From: a virus
Length of the DNA: 37,401 nucleotides
IMG/VR virus record: IMGVR_UViG_3300036768_000079
Span: 1 to 37,401 of that record
Direction: 5' to 3' (one strand)
The notes beneath the pieces are model-generated. The model searched no databases and was not told where the DNA came from. It worked only from the letters and a program-made list of their open reading frames with translations. This document shows positions 1 to 8,648 of the stretch, one piece after another (positions within the stretch are counted from its first letter, which is position 1; each line of letters starts with the position of its first letter). The position numbers were made by a program, and so were the translations under genes.

Positions 1-128
1 TGAAATACCTCGACAAGATTACGCATGACGGTTTTTGCCTCATACGTTGCAATAGCCTCGTCCTGCCAAAGTTCGCCAATCCACTTATCGGCAACTGCTA
101 CACCAGTATGATTAACTCCTAATCCCAT
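1..128 (-). CDS. Major capsid protein, N-terminal part (gene crosses the circular junction)
   Basis: The first 42 codons of the major capsid gene. The ATG lies at 126-128 and is preceded, on the minus strand, by AAGGAGA at good spacing. The N-terminus reads MGLGVNHTGVAVADKWIGEL and runs off base 1. Because bases 1-54 are identical to 37348-37401, the reading frame continues into the ORF ending at 36420. The joined protein is 351 residues, a normal size for a T7-like HK97-fold capsid protein. The scaffold gene lies immediately upstream, the usual scaffold-capsid order. Confidence in the join is high because frame and sequence agree exactly across the overlap. Confidence 0.9.
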   Translation of the reverse strand, partial: MGLGVNHTGVAVADKWIGELWQDEAIATYEAKTVMRNLVEVF

Positions 129-176
129 AATAAATCTCCTTAAATTTTATTCTGCACTGAAATTAGTACCGAATGT

Positions 177-968
177 TTACCTTACTCGACCTTCGGAATA
201 TGCAAGCATGATTTCATCTTGCATTTCATTGTATTTTTTCCTATCAGTCTGCATTAGTCTCATAATATCAGCACGTCGGAAGATTTTTTTCGAGGATTCT
301 CCAGTTCCACCTGAATCTACACCAGCAGCAGACAATGCCTTGTTCCTTGCAGCTTTTTCAACATCAGAAACCTTGCTTTGTCTTGTTGCACGTAAATCCT
401 TATATGTAGATAACAATTCATCAGCAGCTTCAACATCGTAACTATCAGCACGTTTAAACAATTCCTGCCTAATCCTGCTTTTGTTAACCCATTCAGAAAA
501 GTCACTATCTTGAATGACCTTCTGATAATCAGGATGTTTTGCCGCTAATTGTTGCTGTGCCAATAATTTACGAGCATTTTCCGCCTGCAATGCAGCAGAT
601 TGAACTACTGGATTTCGCTCAATTGCCCTCCGAATTGCCTCATCTGGATTCTCAAAAATATCTACTTCATTACTGACTTCTTGTTCCTTTTGCTTGTACA
701 GTTGTGACTTGATCAGCTCATCAGCAAGTTTACGAATTTCACCTAACTCATTGGCTTGTTTGCCCATCTGGTTTCGGTAAAAAAGTGCTTCTCTAGCAAT
801 TTCAGAAGCGCTTTTGCCTCTAAATTCTTCCGGCAAAACATCTTCTATTACACTTTTTTGTTCGTCTTTTGCTGCGCTTTCCTGCTCCTTAATTTGTTCA
901 GAAACAGTATCTAGCTCACTAACATCAGCAAATTTCTCTGCCTCTTGTACATCGCTTTGTTCTTCCAT
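177..968 (-). CDS. Capsid scaffold protein
   Basis: 263 residues, strongly acidic and predicted mostly helical, with an N-terminal Glu/Asp-rich third and a basic C-terminal end (FRRADIMRLMQTDRKKYNEM). Composition and position directly upstream of the major capsid gene fit a podovirus scaffolding protein that templates procapsid assembly and is then lost or degraded. The ATG at 966-968 follows AGGGAGATAAAG on the minus strand, a good ribosome-binding site. A 129-bp gap upstream carries two copies of a 10-bp motif (see 1039-1085), suggesting separate transcription of scaffold and capsid. No catalytic motif is visible. Confidence 0.75.
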   Translation of the reverse strand: MEEQSDVQEAEKFADVSELDTVSEQIKEQESAAKDEQKSVIEDVLPEEFRGKSASEIAREALFYRNQMGKQANELGEIRKLADELIKSQLYKQKEQEVSNEVDIFENPDEAIRRAIERNPVVQSAALQAENARKLLAQQQLAAKHPDYQKVIQDSDFSEWVNKSRIRQELFKRADSYDVEAADELLSTYKDLRATRQSKVSDVEKAARNKALSAAGVDSGGTGESSKKIFRRADIMRLMQTDRKKYNEMQDEIMLAYSEGRVR

Positions 969-1038
969 CTTTATCTCCCTTGCACGCTCTAAAACAAGCG
1001 CTATGACTTCAAATTAACATATCAAATATAAAAAAGCA

Positions 1039-1085
1039 AGTACTCACTTACATTTAGAAAAAAAATAAAAAGTTAGTACTCACTT
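1039..1085 (-). promoter_or_regulatory. Two direct copies of AGTGAGTACT upstream of scaffold-capsid genes
   Basis: On the minus strand AGTGAGTACT occurs twice, about 37 bp apart, each followed by a T-rich stretch. They lie roughly 70-115 bp before the scaffold start, in an AT-rich gap that also contains TATATTTGATATG. The same 10-mer occurs at 10738-10747 upstream of the regulator-terminase operon. I infer an activator or late-promoter element shared by the late operons; no clean sigma70 promoter is visible beside it. Confidence 0.45.
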
Positions 1086-1097
1086 CGCTTTATTCCA

Positions 1098-1352
1098 TTA
1101 TTTCAGCTTATCTCTGCCATGCTCCCTATTTTTCTTCATGGTTATACGATGGCGCTGTTCTCTGACATTTGCCCATCTCTCATAGTTACTTGGGAAACCA
1201 TCGTCTGTGCCATCAAGAATGATTGTGCCAAGACCAAGTGTTTTATGTGAATCATTTCCACAAGTATCACACTTAACAGTATTTATAGATGAATCAATGT
1301 ATCGCTCTGTAATATGCCCATCATTGCACCTATAATCCACCAACAATCTCAT
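1098..1352 (-). CDS. FmdB-like zinc-ribbon protein
   Basis: 84 residues with an N-terminal zinc ribbon: Cys9, His13, Cys28 and Cys31 in the pattern YRCxxGHxxE ... VKCDTCG. This resembles the small FmdB-type zinc-ribbon proteins often found among phage structural genes. The C-terminal half is basic (HRITMKKNREHGRDKLK). The start overlaps the stop of the preceding gene, so the two are translationally coupled. The role is unknown; zinc-ribbon folds of this type usually bind nucleic acid or protein. It is the last gene before the scaffold promoter gap. Confidence 0.6.
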   Translation of the reverse strand: MRLLVDYRCNDGHITERYIDSSINTVKCDTCGNDSHKTLGLGTIILDGTDDGFPSNYERWANVREQRHRITMKKNREHGRDKLK

Positions 1353-1606
1353 CTACTTTCCTCCTTTTGCTGTTCATAACCAACTCTTGTCATTTCCTCC
1401 AATGAGAGTATCCAATTCATGATTGAAATTTCACCACGCTTAAAGTGAAGTGTTTTTTCATCATGAATATTCATTATATTATTATTTGCATCAATCATTG
1501 ATTTAACATCCTCAATCAAATCCATCCATGCCTTAGATGCCATCATGCTTAATCTATCTTCATAATACTTGATTAACATATTCTTATCATTGTCATAATC
1601 AATCAT
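1349..1606 (-). CDS. Small conserved-type phage protein
   Basis: I place the start at the ATG 1604-1606 (MIDYDNDKNMLIKYYEDRL), which has GGAGG six bases upstream and overlaps the previous stop codon. That gives 85 residues. Two in-frame upstream starts would extend it but lie over or before the Shine-Dalgarno sequence. The protein is acidic and helical, with no catalytic motif. It sits between the QFDTL-repeat structural gene and the zinc-ribbon gene with overlaps on both sides. I cannot assign a function; a minor structural or assembly role is likely from context. Confidence 0.6.
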   Translation of the reverse strand: MIDYDNDKNMLIKYYEDRLSMMASKAWMDLIEDVKSMIDANNNIMNIHDEKTLHFKRGEISIMNWILSLEEMTRVGYEQQKEESR

Positions 1607-2111
1607 ATTCATCCTCCAACATATATGCTGCAATAAAAACCAAATCTCTTTCTATATCCTTCTTGAGTTTCAATACTTTCGCTTCTGCTATCTTATGATC
1701 TTCAAGATATTGAAGTGCTTTTATCTTGTTCAGTTCGATAGCAATAATAAGTTTTAGGCGAGTTATCTCATAATCAAATCCAAAATCATTAGCCTCAATT
1801 AGTTTTGCTCTAGCAAGTTTTAGCCTTATCTCAGCACTATGTTTTTCTTTCTTTATTTCTTCATAGCTAAGTAATTCAAATTCTTTCTTGAATTGTTTTA
1901 CAGTTTTATAGTGGATATAAGAATAGCTATCCCATCCAGTACCACTACCTTGTCTTGATTCCTGAGGTGCAAGAGTATCAAACTGTAACCAGCTTGCCCT
2001 AACATCCTTTGTAATTCCTAGCGTATCAAACTGTATCCAGCTTGCCCGAACGTCTTTTACAACCCCTAACGTATCGAACTGTAGCCAGCTAACTCTGACA
2101 TCGGTTGCCAT
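1599..2111 (-). CDS. Structural protein with N-terminal SWxQFDTL repeats
   Basis: 170 residues in two parts. The first 50 residues are three near-identical 16-residue repeats around SWLQFDTL or SWIQFDTL (tryptophan, QFDT and a following DVRAS), encoded by 48-bp direct repeats. Short W-QFDT repeats of this kind occur in phage decoration or adhesin-like proteins. The rest is a long charged helix, probably coiled coil (EIKKEKHSAEIRLKLARAKL onward). The start overlaps the stop of the TGQ-repeat gene, so they are probably co-translated. The repeated part probably forms a beta structure displayed on the particle; this is inference from repeat type and neighbours. Confidence 0.6.
   Translation of the reverse strand: MATDVRVSWLQFDTLGVVKDVRASWIQFDTLGITKDVRASWLQFDTLAPQESRQGSGTGWDSYSYIHYKTVKQFKKEFELLSYEEIKKEKHSAEIRLKLARAKLIEANDFGFDYEITRLKLIIAIELNKIKALQYLEDHKIAEAKVLKLKKDIERDLVFIAAYMLEDEYD
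1972..2105 (-). repeat. 48-bp in-frame direct repeats (three copies) in the QFDTL gene
   Basis: Three diverged copies of a 48-bp unit encode the SWxQFDTL module. Each contains GTATC(A/G)AACTGTA on the plus strand followed by CCAGCT. Differences between copies are mostly synonymous or conservative, consistent with selection on the protein. Confidence 0.75.
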
Positions 2112-3409
2112 TACAACGATTCCAGTTGAATAGCCAGCGCTGAATAATCTGTTATCGCATCACACTGGCTAGGAGTTAGTTCCCTTTGATAGGTTGTCGG
2201 AGAAGTTGGCAATGATGCATGTGTCCATGAGGCAATCTCTGTTGATCCTTGCATTAGCCTTACAGTAAGCCCATCGCTATTTGGACTCCATACTCTATAA
2301 CTCACAACCTGCCCAAAGGATGTCAATGGGTCTGCAACGGCATTCAATGCTATTTTGCAGGTACTAACGCTATTCGTATAAATGTAATCCGAATCATCTG
2401 GAGATACTTCATCTAGGGTTGCATATAGAGAAGTTCCAACACTAGGCAACCATGAGCCAACAATAGTATCTGATGATGGTCTGGCGATTGTTTTCTTCTC
2501 TACTATAGTTCCAAGAGCAATGCTTAACTGTTGTCCTGTAAGCGCTTTTGTAACATCATCACCAGCTTGAAAAACATTACCATTTGATACAACAACAGAT
2601 TGTCCAGTTAATCCGACAAATATATTTGAAGATATATTCCCCTGATGAACAGATGCCTGTTGTCCCGTAAGAGCAGAACTAACTAATGAAGATACTGACC
2701 CTCCACTTATAACAATGCTTTGCCCATTAAGCGCAAGGCCGATAGATGAAGTTAATGTTCCTTGTGATACAGAGAGACTTTGACCAGTGATTGGCTTTGT
2801 AACATCACTACTATCAGGATTTGTTACTGATCCTTGTTCTACAGAAAGTTGTTGCCCAGTTATACCAATGCTTATATCAGATAGTATTGAACCTTGTCCT
2901 AAAGATACCTCTTGCCCAGTTATTGCGTTGCTTACATCAGAAGATATAGAGCCTTGCGCTAAGGATACAGACTGGCCTGTAAGTGATTGGCTTACACTTG
3001 ATTTAACTGTTCCTTGCTGTATTGATGCAGAGTTTCCAGTTACAGAATATGTTACAGATACAGCCAGATTACCTAGATTTACAGTAATTGACTGTCCTGT
3101 AAGTGCAAGTGATACATCACCACCACCTGACGATGTTACAAACGGATCGCTTACAACAACATTTGAATCAGTAGTTCCGTCTGACCATACCAATGCAACA
3201 CGGTAACTGGTTGATGGAGTTAATCCAGTAGCTGCTACTGCAAAAGTTTCTGTGCCAGATACGGTAATCGCATACTCTGCACCGGACGCTACTGCTGGAG
3301 AACTAGTAGCATCTTGTCCTGCTTTAATCTGTGCAGCAGTCGGATCACTACCCGTAGACGGATAAATGACGTAATAGAGTAGTGGGAACTGGTTAAATAG
3401 CAGTAGCAT
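2111..3409 (-). CDS. Adhesin-like structural protein with TGQ repeats
   Basis: 432 residues in three parts. An Ig/fibronectin-like N-terminal region (residues about 15-95, ending GGGD). A central array of about ten units built on LTGQSxxVxxGxV, spaced 17-21 residues, with degenerate copies TGN and NGQ. A C-terminal globular domain of about 120 residues (from KKTIARPSSD) that may be carbohydrate-binding. TGQ repeats of this type occur in phage surface proteins and probably form stacked beta strands. It lies between portal and scaffold rather than with the tail genes, suggesting head decoration or host-surface binding. Confidence 0.6.
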   Translation of the reverse strand: MLLLFNQFPLLYYVIYPSTGSDPTAAQIKAGQDATSSPAVASGAEYAITVSGTETFAVAATGLTPSTSYRVALVWSDGTTDSNVVVSDPFVTSSGGGDVSLALTGQSITVNLGNLAVSVTYSVTGNSASIQQGTVKSSVSQSLTGQSVSLAQGSISSDVSNAITGQEVSLGQGSILSDISIGITGQQLSVEQGSVTNPDSSDVTKPITGQSLSVSQGTLTSSIGLALNGQSIVISGGSVSSLVSSALTGQQASVHQGNISSNIFVGLTGQSVVVSNGNVFQAGDDVTKALTGQQLSIALGTIVEKKTIARPSSDTIVGSWLPSVGTSLYATLDEVSPDDSDYIYTNSVSTCKIALNAVADPLTSFGQVVSYRVWSPNSDGLTVRLMQGSTEIASWTHASLPTSPTTYQRELTPSQCDAITDYSALAIQLESL

Positions 3410-3423
3410 GATTCACACTACGC

Positions 3424-4119
3424 TTATGTGTATTCTTCCCAAACAACATCAACCTGCCAGTGGTTAGTCGCTGGGTTGCCAGTTGTAGCAACACCATCAA
3501 CAACAACCAGCAAGGCTTCGTTTGCCCGCAGGATAATTGGTGAACCACTAATGATTAACTCATGCGGTAGAGATAACACCTGACCAGCTAATGTATGTAG
3601 CCTCATACTGTAATCAGCACGAAGCATTGTTCCTGCTGTTGCTGTAATTGCTGTTGCTGCACCACCATCGGAAGCAGTTGCACCACGCACGATAACTGAT
3701 GATGATGATGATTTCGTGCTATCTATTAAGCCCTTTGAAAGCACTGTCCCACCAGTAGGCAGAGCTGTCGGACGTGATAACTTAACCAATGGCATATTAG
3801 CTGTTAGCGCAGATGTTGCATCCATCTCTACGCTTATATTCTTGACGCTAACAAGAACTGTCGAACCTGCCGAATTTTCAATGGAGAATATATTTTGTAA
3901 TGCAGCGGCGTTACCTAGCGTACGAAATGTCGAGGCCATTCCTACACATGAGATTGTCCGAGTATCTGTTGTAACTGGCAGGGGATTTGTCTTGGCGACA
4001 TCGCCATCGTTAGTACCATCAATGCCGTGTATGAGCTTTACTCGCTGATACTTAGCACCACCAATATCGTCTGCTGCGACAACTGATGATGCGCCAGGTA
4101 AGGTTATATTATCTGCCAT
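3424..4119 (-). CDS. Virion structural protein
   Basis: 231 residues, beginning ADNITLPGASSVVAADDIGG and rich in Thr, Ala, Ser and Val, a composition typical of beta-rich phage structural proteins. The N-terminal pattern (LPG ... VVAxDDIGGAKYQRVKL) resembles a family seen beside portal genes in other phages. No enzymatic motif is visible. It lies in a tight same-strand run of structural genes. Exact location in the particle (head decoration or neck) cannot be read from sequence. Confidence 0.6.
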   Translation of the reverse strand: MADNITLPGASSVVAADDIGGAKYQRVKLIHGIDGTNDGDVAKTNPLPVTTDTRTISCVGMASTFRTLGNAAALQNIFSIENSAGSTVLVSVKNISVEMDATSALTANMPLVKLSRPTALPTGGTVLSKGLIDSTKSSSSSVIVRGATASDGGAATAITATAGTMLRADYSMRLHTLAGQVLSLPHELIISGSPIILRANEALLVVVDGVATTGNPATNHWQVDVVWEEYT

Positions 4120-4128
4120 GATGACTCC

Positions 4129-4926
4129 TTAGAATGTAAGCACACACTGCGGTGTTGCCGTTGTGCTTGTTATATTTACTGCTGTTGCTGCTGAGAGAAC
4201 CGGGATTTTTTTATCTACATCAGCTACCCACAACCGGCGAGGCTTGGCTTTGAAGATTTGCCATGGGTTGGCAGAAAGCGATGCAGCTTCTGCCGATGAT
4301 AATGCTCTATTGACACTACCAACTAAATAAAACTCATGGTCTGCATAGAAACTATTAATGCCAGACTGTCCTACTGAAACAGTACCATCCCCTCCAAGAA
4401 GAGTTCCAGATGATGTTGCAACAAGAATGCCGTTTTTGTATGTTGATGTAGTATTTGTAGATAAATCACTTACAGAAACTAAAATACAGTATTCATTAGC
4501 GGAGACAATACCAGCTTGTGTGAATTGAACGTTTACATTTGTTGTAACAAAAAGAATATCTGTATTATTTGTAATTCTCCACATCTCTCCGCCAGAACCA
4601 CCACTACTAAGAATAGCTCTATTCGATCCACCATTACCAACACGCAATACTGCGAACCTTGATAATGAGCCAGTACCTTTAATTTTTATATTTGACGGGC
4701 CAGAAAAATAACCGCTAGTCCCATCTGGCTTTTTGCCAAGCCCATATTTACTATAAACAGTAGATATGCCACCATTAGGAAGATTAGCAACTGTTCCCCT
4801 ACTATCGCCCTGAAATGTAGGTGTGAAAAAATAATCAATAGACCTACCAATAGGGTTGTTGGTGTCAATCTGAACCGGATATTGTGGCTGGCTAGTCCAA
4901 ATACGAGGAAGAATCAGGCTACTCAT
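4129..4926 (-). CDS. LamG/concanavalin-like structural protein
   Basis: 265 residues. The central part (residues about 60-215) has the pattern of a LamG or concanavalin-A-like jelly roll: alternating beta strands, LSRFAVLRVGNGGSNRAILS, then EYCILVSVSDLSTNT and YKNGILVATSSGTL, and a final EFYLVGSVNRALSSAEAASL. Such domains bind sugars or decorate phage heads. The C-terminus (PWQIFKAKPRRLWV) is a common ending for these proteins. Co-directional with the structural block. I infer a surface-displayed carbohydrate-binding role. Confidence 0.65.
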   Translation of the reverse strand: MSSLILPRIWTSQPQYPVQIDTNNPIGRSIDYFFTPTFQGDSRGTVANLPNGGISTVYSKYGLGKKPDGTSGYFSGPSNIKIKGTGSLSRFAVLRVGNGGSNRAILSSGGSGGEMWRITNNTDILFVTTNVNVQFTQAGIVSANEYCILVSVSDLSTNTTSTYKNGILVATSSGTLLGGDGTVSVGQSGINSFYADHEFYLVGSVNRALSSAEAASLSANPWQIFKAKPRRLWVADVDKKIPVLSAATAVNITSTTATPQCVLTF

Positions 4927-4936
4927 GGCCTAATCC

Positions 4937-5386
4937 TTACACTACAGTAGAACTGATCTCACTGGTGAACGCAGACCCACTGGTAAGTGCCACCCCCAAG
5001 TCATTCTTGATAACGATCTTAAACGCATACGGGCAATATCCCAATGCCTGTGCTACAGAGAATGTCCCAATCTGTGTTGTACCTACGCTATTCATTGGCA
5101 CAGTACCAAGCAAGCGAAGATTCGGCTCATCCGTTGTTGTAGTTCCACTTCCAGGGCCAGAGCGAAAGTTCGTGCCATCTAGTGATTCCTGTACAAATAC
5201 CACTACCTGCTTATTGCCTGCTGGTGTGTTAGTTGTCGCCACATCGACTTCAACAACAACGTCTAGCGGCTGATTCGTGTTGGCTGTGTAGATTGCCGAG
5301 CTAACATACGTTCCAGATGCAAGCATACTTAAGCCAGTAACAGTTAGACTTGTGCGTGCGCCTACTATTTGTTTTATCGTAGCCAT
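4937..5386 (-). CDS. Virion structural protein
   Basis: 149 residues, Thr/Val-rich and probably a single beta-sandwich (VVVEVDVATTNTPAGNKQVV, VFVQESLDGTNF). This pattern suggests a small decoration or neck protein. The start at 5386 overlaps the stop of the upstream gene by one base, so translation is coupled. No catalytic residues are apparent. Assigned as structural from composition and neighbours only. Confidence 0.55.
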   Translation of the reverse strand: MATIKQIVGARTSLTVTGLSMLASGTYVSSAIYTANTNQPLDVVVEVDVATTNTPAGNKQVVVFVQESLDGTNFRSGPGSGTTTTDEPNLRLLGTVPMNSVGTTQIGTFSVAQALGYCPYAFKIVIKNDLGVALTSGSAFTSEISSTVV

Positions 5387-5790
5387 TAGTAGCCCTCCAG
5401 CGCGGTTTGAACATCTTGCGGCGTTATCACATCAGGCACAATCGCCAGAGATTTAAGCGCGTCTGCTACCGACTGTGGCATAACACCCACTGAGGCAAGC
5501 GCATCCATTTGTTCCTGTGTCGCAGCCGAACCGATGTTCAGTTCACCACGATCTAGCAGTTTCAGCGCCCATTTCACGGGGCTACTGGTTGCTGCTAGTG
5601 CGGTCAGAGCATCGAGAAATGCCGCACCATCTTCTGCACCAAGAACCTCCATGACCGTACCATAGCCGATATTTCGGTCAATGAGTTTTGTGCGACCAAT
5701 AGACAGAATACGCGCCAATTCGCCACAATCTCGTGCGGCTAGGGCATCGGCACAGTCAGCACGTGCAATAATTTCGTCACGGAGTGCCAT
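5386..5790 (-). CDS. Conserved-type phage protein in structural block
   Basis: 134 residues, helical and alanine-rich, with the characteristic segment ELARILSIGRTKLIDRNIGYGTVMEVLG. Proteins with this IGRTK ... G(N/Y)GT motif occur within structural operons of proteobacterial phages; none has a function that I know. Two similar helical halves are possible (the second around SVGVMPQSVADALKSL). Base composition is somewhat more GC-rich than the neighbours. Confidence 0.55.
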   Translation of the reverse strand: MALRDEIIARADCADALAARDCGELARILSIGRTKLIDRNIGYGTVMEVLGAEDGAAFLDALTALAATSSPVKWALKLLDRGELNIGSAATQEQMDALASVGVMPQSVADALKSLAIVPDVITPQDVQTALEGY

Positions 5791-5792
5791 GA

Positions 5793-6260
5793 TTAAGAAA
5801 TCCTAAGAAGTGCATTATTCAAATCATTGGTTGGCATTGTAAGTGTGAATGTTCCACCAGTAACAGTAGTAGCACCAAAAGTATTCACTGATACAGCATT
5901 CTTACCAGACGCTGTGTTGTTATAAATCAGAACACAATCAAATGGCGTGCTGAGTGTCACTGTGCCAAATGCAAGTGAAGCAGACGGTGTCCAAAATGCT
6001 ACAACACCTGTACCACCAGCATTGGATGGGGCATTACCGTTTGTAACAGTAATTCCTCCTGCTGTATATCCGGTACCTGACACTTCACCAGTTGCAGTGT
6101 ATGCAGTCGTTGATTCATTGATTGTTGCTGTTGTAAGGTACAGAGCAGCTTTGAAAGTATCTGGTGATGTGCTTCCACGTACTACTGTTGTTCCGAAAGC
6201 ATGGATTCCATTCAGGAGATCAACACGGAAAGTTTTTGGGATAGCTTGTGTATTAGCCAT
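5793..6260 (-). CDS. Virion structural protein
   Basis: 155 residues, Thr/Gly/Ala-rich and beta-type: ALYLTTATINESTTAYTATG, then GEVSGTGYTAGG and a hydrophobic close TMPTNDLNNALLRI. The pattern resembles small phage proteins found next to portal genes and thought to be structural. The start overlaps the stop of the preceding 68-residue gene. No motif allows a more exact call. Confidence 0.55.
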   Translation of the reverse strand: MANTQAIPKTFRVDLLNGIHAFGTTVVRGSTSPDTFKAALYLTTATINESTTAYTATGEVSGTGYTAGGITVTNGNAPSNAGGTGVVAFWTPSASLAFGTVTLSTPFDCVLIYNNTASGKNAVSVNTFGATTVTGGTFTLTMPTNDLNNALLRIS

Positions 6261-6466
6261 TATATTTTCTCCAATTCAGAGTTAAGTTGTTGCCCTTGTT
6301 TTATATAAACATGCGCTGATTGTTTAACAATTTCGCCATCAAGTTTATATGTTTCAATAAATTTTATATAAGAATCTGTATCTTCCCACGAATGGGAATA
6401 TACTAAATCCTTGATAGGAAGATTACCCTTGATAGTATAAATCAATGGCTCATCAGTGTTTTGCAT
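6260..6466 (-). CDS. Small protein downstream of portal
   Basis: 68 residues (MQNTDEPLIYTIKGNLPIKD at the start), acidic, mixed alpha/beta. It sits 17 bp after the portal stop and overlaps the start of the following structural gene, so it belongs to the same transcript. Similar small genes often follow portals in podoviruses. Function unknown. Confidence 0.55.
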   Translation of the reverse strand: MQNTDEPLIYTIKGNLPIKDLVYSHSWEDTDSYIKFIETYKLDGEIVKQSAHVYIKQGQQLNSELEKI

Positions 6467-6483
6467 AATTTTCCCTATTTCTC

Positions 6484-8643
6484 CTATTGTGCTACGTATG
6501 TATCACCAGAAGGTGCAGTTATTTTAACTGCCCTGCCCTTTTTCTTAAGTTCTATGTCTTGCTTCTTCAAATCAAGTTCCTGTTTCTTCATTGCATGCTC
6601 ATCAATTCTCATAGCCATGTCAAGCTGCTTATTTTTAAGCTCATTGGCAGTATGCGCCATCTGCATTTTTGTAATATCAATCTTGCTGTTAATGTCTTTC
6701 TCCTTGAGCATTAGTTCAGCTATCTTCGCTCTGCGCTCAAAGTCCTTTTCTTCATTGTCCTCATTCAGGTTATTTGAAATTGCCGTCAGTATCTTCGCCT
6801 TAACAACATCTGGCGCAAGTTGAGCATCTACTACTGCTTTTTGTGCTTCAGCCTGAACTTTTTGTACATCAGCCTGTTTCTTCTGCATATCTAGCATGAG
6901 TGATTGCTGTTGTACTTGCATAATCTGCGGATCAGGTTGCGACTGTGCCTTCATCTGTTCAAGCATTTCCTGCTTGTTATGCAACGATGAATTTTCAATA
7001 ATTCCCTGCATCAGTATTGGTGTCAGCGGAGAATTTGCACCTAATGTCTGAATCAGGAAGGCAAGCTGTCTCTGTTCATATTCACGGGCAATGATTCCGA
7101 GTGTTGCAGTCGGTATAAACTTAACATCCAGTGCAGGATACCGTTCAGGATCAAACTGCATATACCGCCATGTAGCTTTATAGATAAATGGGATCAGGAA
7201 ATCTTCCTGAAAGTTTATCAATGTACGCTTGTACTTCTTAATCATAGTGGCTGTCGCCATATCCATGTTGCTGTCGCGTGAAACTTGCGATACCTGACCA
7301 GCAGAATCTACTGTTCCTGTCGCCATTAGCAACATGCGCTCCAATTCCTTGCTTGTTTCCATCTGAACACCGTCCATCGTGCCAAACTTGAATGGAAACA
7401 TAATTTCCTGCGGATTACCATTAACCAGAATGTTTTTGCCTGGCTGAATCTCGAACTTCATGCCACGAGGCAATCTTGTCGCATCCATTCCCATCATTGG
7501 CGCAGTTGTAAGCGCCATTGTGTCAAAGTGAGAACGAATGGATGAGTCAATTCCAGACTGTGCATTCAGTGATTTTTCAGCCGTACCACGTCCAAGTATC
7601 CTATTCGGCACTGTATCTGCCTGATAACATACAATCGGCCTGTCCTGCATCATATAGGGCGATTCTTCTGCTTTCAGGATAACACCATCATTAGCGATGA
7701 CAACAATCGCCTCGACCATATCTGCGTAATCCTCGAACTCATCACGGATCGCAGGTTCATCAGGCATAACGATTGGTTCATCTTCAATATCGCCATGTGT
7801 CAGGTATTCACGAGGAACAAGTCCGTAATACGTAAGCATCAGCACCTTATCATCACGATATTCAGTCAATTCGTTGCCACTTTCAAGCGAATTTCCCTTA
7901 TACATCGTAGAAATATCTACATCTCTGTATTTCCCGCTTTTTATGCCCTGAATGACCTTATGCATAGAGACATATTTCTCGATAGCAACGCCCATGCAAT
8001 CATCAATGGACGTTCCATTTGGGTCAAAAAGGAAGTTTTTTGGATTAACAGGGATTAACTTTACAGAAAGACGCTCTGATTCACCTATGCCATAAACTGC
8101 CATGCCATTACCAGCAGGTTGCTGCATAGGCTTGTACTGTTTCTCCATTGAAACGGTAATTTCGCCAATACCAGTTCCATAAATCTCTGCAAGAAGCGAG
8201 ATATTTTCGATGGATTTTCTTATCTTATCCTTATCGAAATCTTCTTTTAGTTGATTTTTTAGCTTCTCTACGTCAAGTTTTGTCCCATTGGCATCAACAA
8301 GATCATCCTTGATATCGAAGTATTCATTCTGTCCAAAAATCGCTTCCATAATCTCAGCATGGCGTGTTTCTATGGCCTGCTGAGTTGCTGGAGAGACAAA
8401 TTTACTGCGTTCTGACTTTCTTGTACGATCAGTTTCATCAAACTTGCCGTAAAAATTGCGCTCATACTTATTCCAGTTATCAATAAAGTTCTGATCCCTG
8501 TAATCACGCCACTGATCTATGTGTCTAATGATAAATCTTAGGAGTTCATCGTCATTTTTGGTGGGTTCATAGAACTGTTTCTGATTATCAACAAGAACAT
8601 CAACAATATGTTCATTATCAGAGTTATCTATTATTTTATCCAT
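6484..8643 (-). CDS. Portal protein
   Basis: 719 residues, the usual size of a P22-type portal, which forms the dodecameric vertex through which DNA is packaged and ejected. Visible features are an N-terminal aromatic/charged region (YRDQNFIDNWNKYERNFYGK), a portal-core pattern including SKFVSPATQQAIETRHAEIM, the segment QADTVPNRILGRGTAEKSLN that is typical of these portals, and a C-terminal 150 residues rich in Gln, Lys and Ala predicted as a coiled-coil barrel (residues about 560-700). It follows the large terminase by five bases. Family call is firm from length, order and patterns. Confidence 0.88.
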   Translation of the reverse strand: MDKIIDNSDNEHIVDVLVDNQKQFYEPTKNDDELLRFIIRHIDQWRDYRDQNFIDNWNKYERNFYGKFDETDRTRKSERSKFVSPATQQAIETRHAEIMEAIFGQNEYFDIKDDLVDANGTKLDVEKLKNQLKEDFDKDKIRKSIENISLLAEIYGTGIGEITVSMEKQYKPMQQPAGNGMAVYGIGESERLSVKLIPVNPKNFLFDPNGTSIDDCMGVAIEKYVSMHKVIQGIKSGKYRDVDISTMYKGNSLESGNELTEYRDDKVLMLTYYGLVPREYLTHGDIEDEPIVMPDEPAIRDEFEDYADMVEAIVVIANDGVILKAEESPYMMQDRPIVCYQADTVPNRILGRGTAEKSLNAQSGIDSSIRSHFDTMALTTAPMMGMDATRLPRGMKFEIQPGKNILVNGNPQEIMFPFKFGTMDGVQMETSKELERMLLMATGTVDSAGQVSQVSRDSNMDMATATMIKKYKRTLINFQEDFLIPFIYKATWRYMQFDPERYPALDVKFIPTATLGIIAREYEQRQLAFLIQTLGANSPLTPILMQGIIENSSLHNKQEMLEQMKAQSQPDPQIMQVQQQSLMLDMQKKQADVQKVQAEAQKAVVDAQLAPDVVKAKILTAISNNLNEDNEEKDFERRAKIAELMLKEKDINSKIDITKMQMAHTANELKNKQLDMAMRIDEHAMKKQELDLKKQDIELKKKGRAVKITAPSGDTYVAQ

Positions 8644-8648
8644 ACGTC

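Noticed and set aside
1-54. Physical direct terminal repeat of a linear phage chromosome
   Set aside because: It lies inside the capsid gene, is short and preserves the frame; an assembly overlap is simpler.
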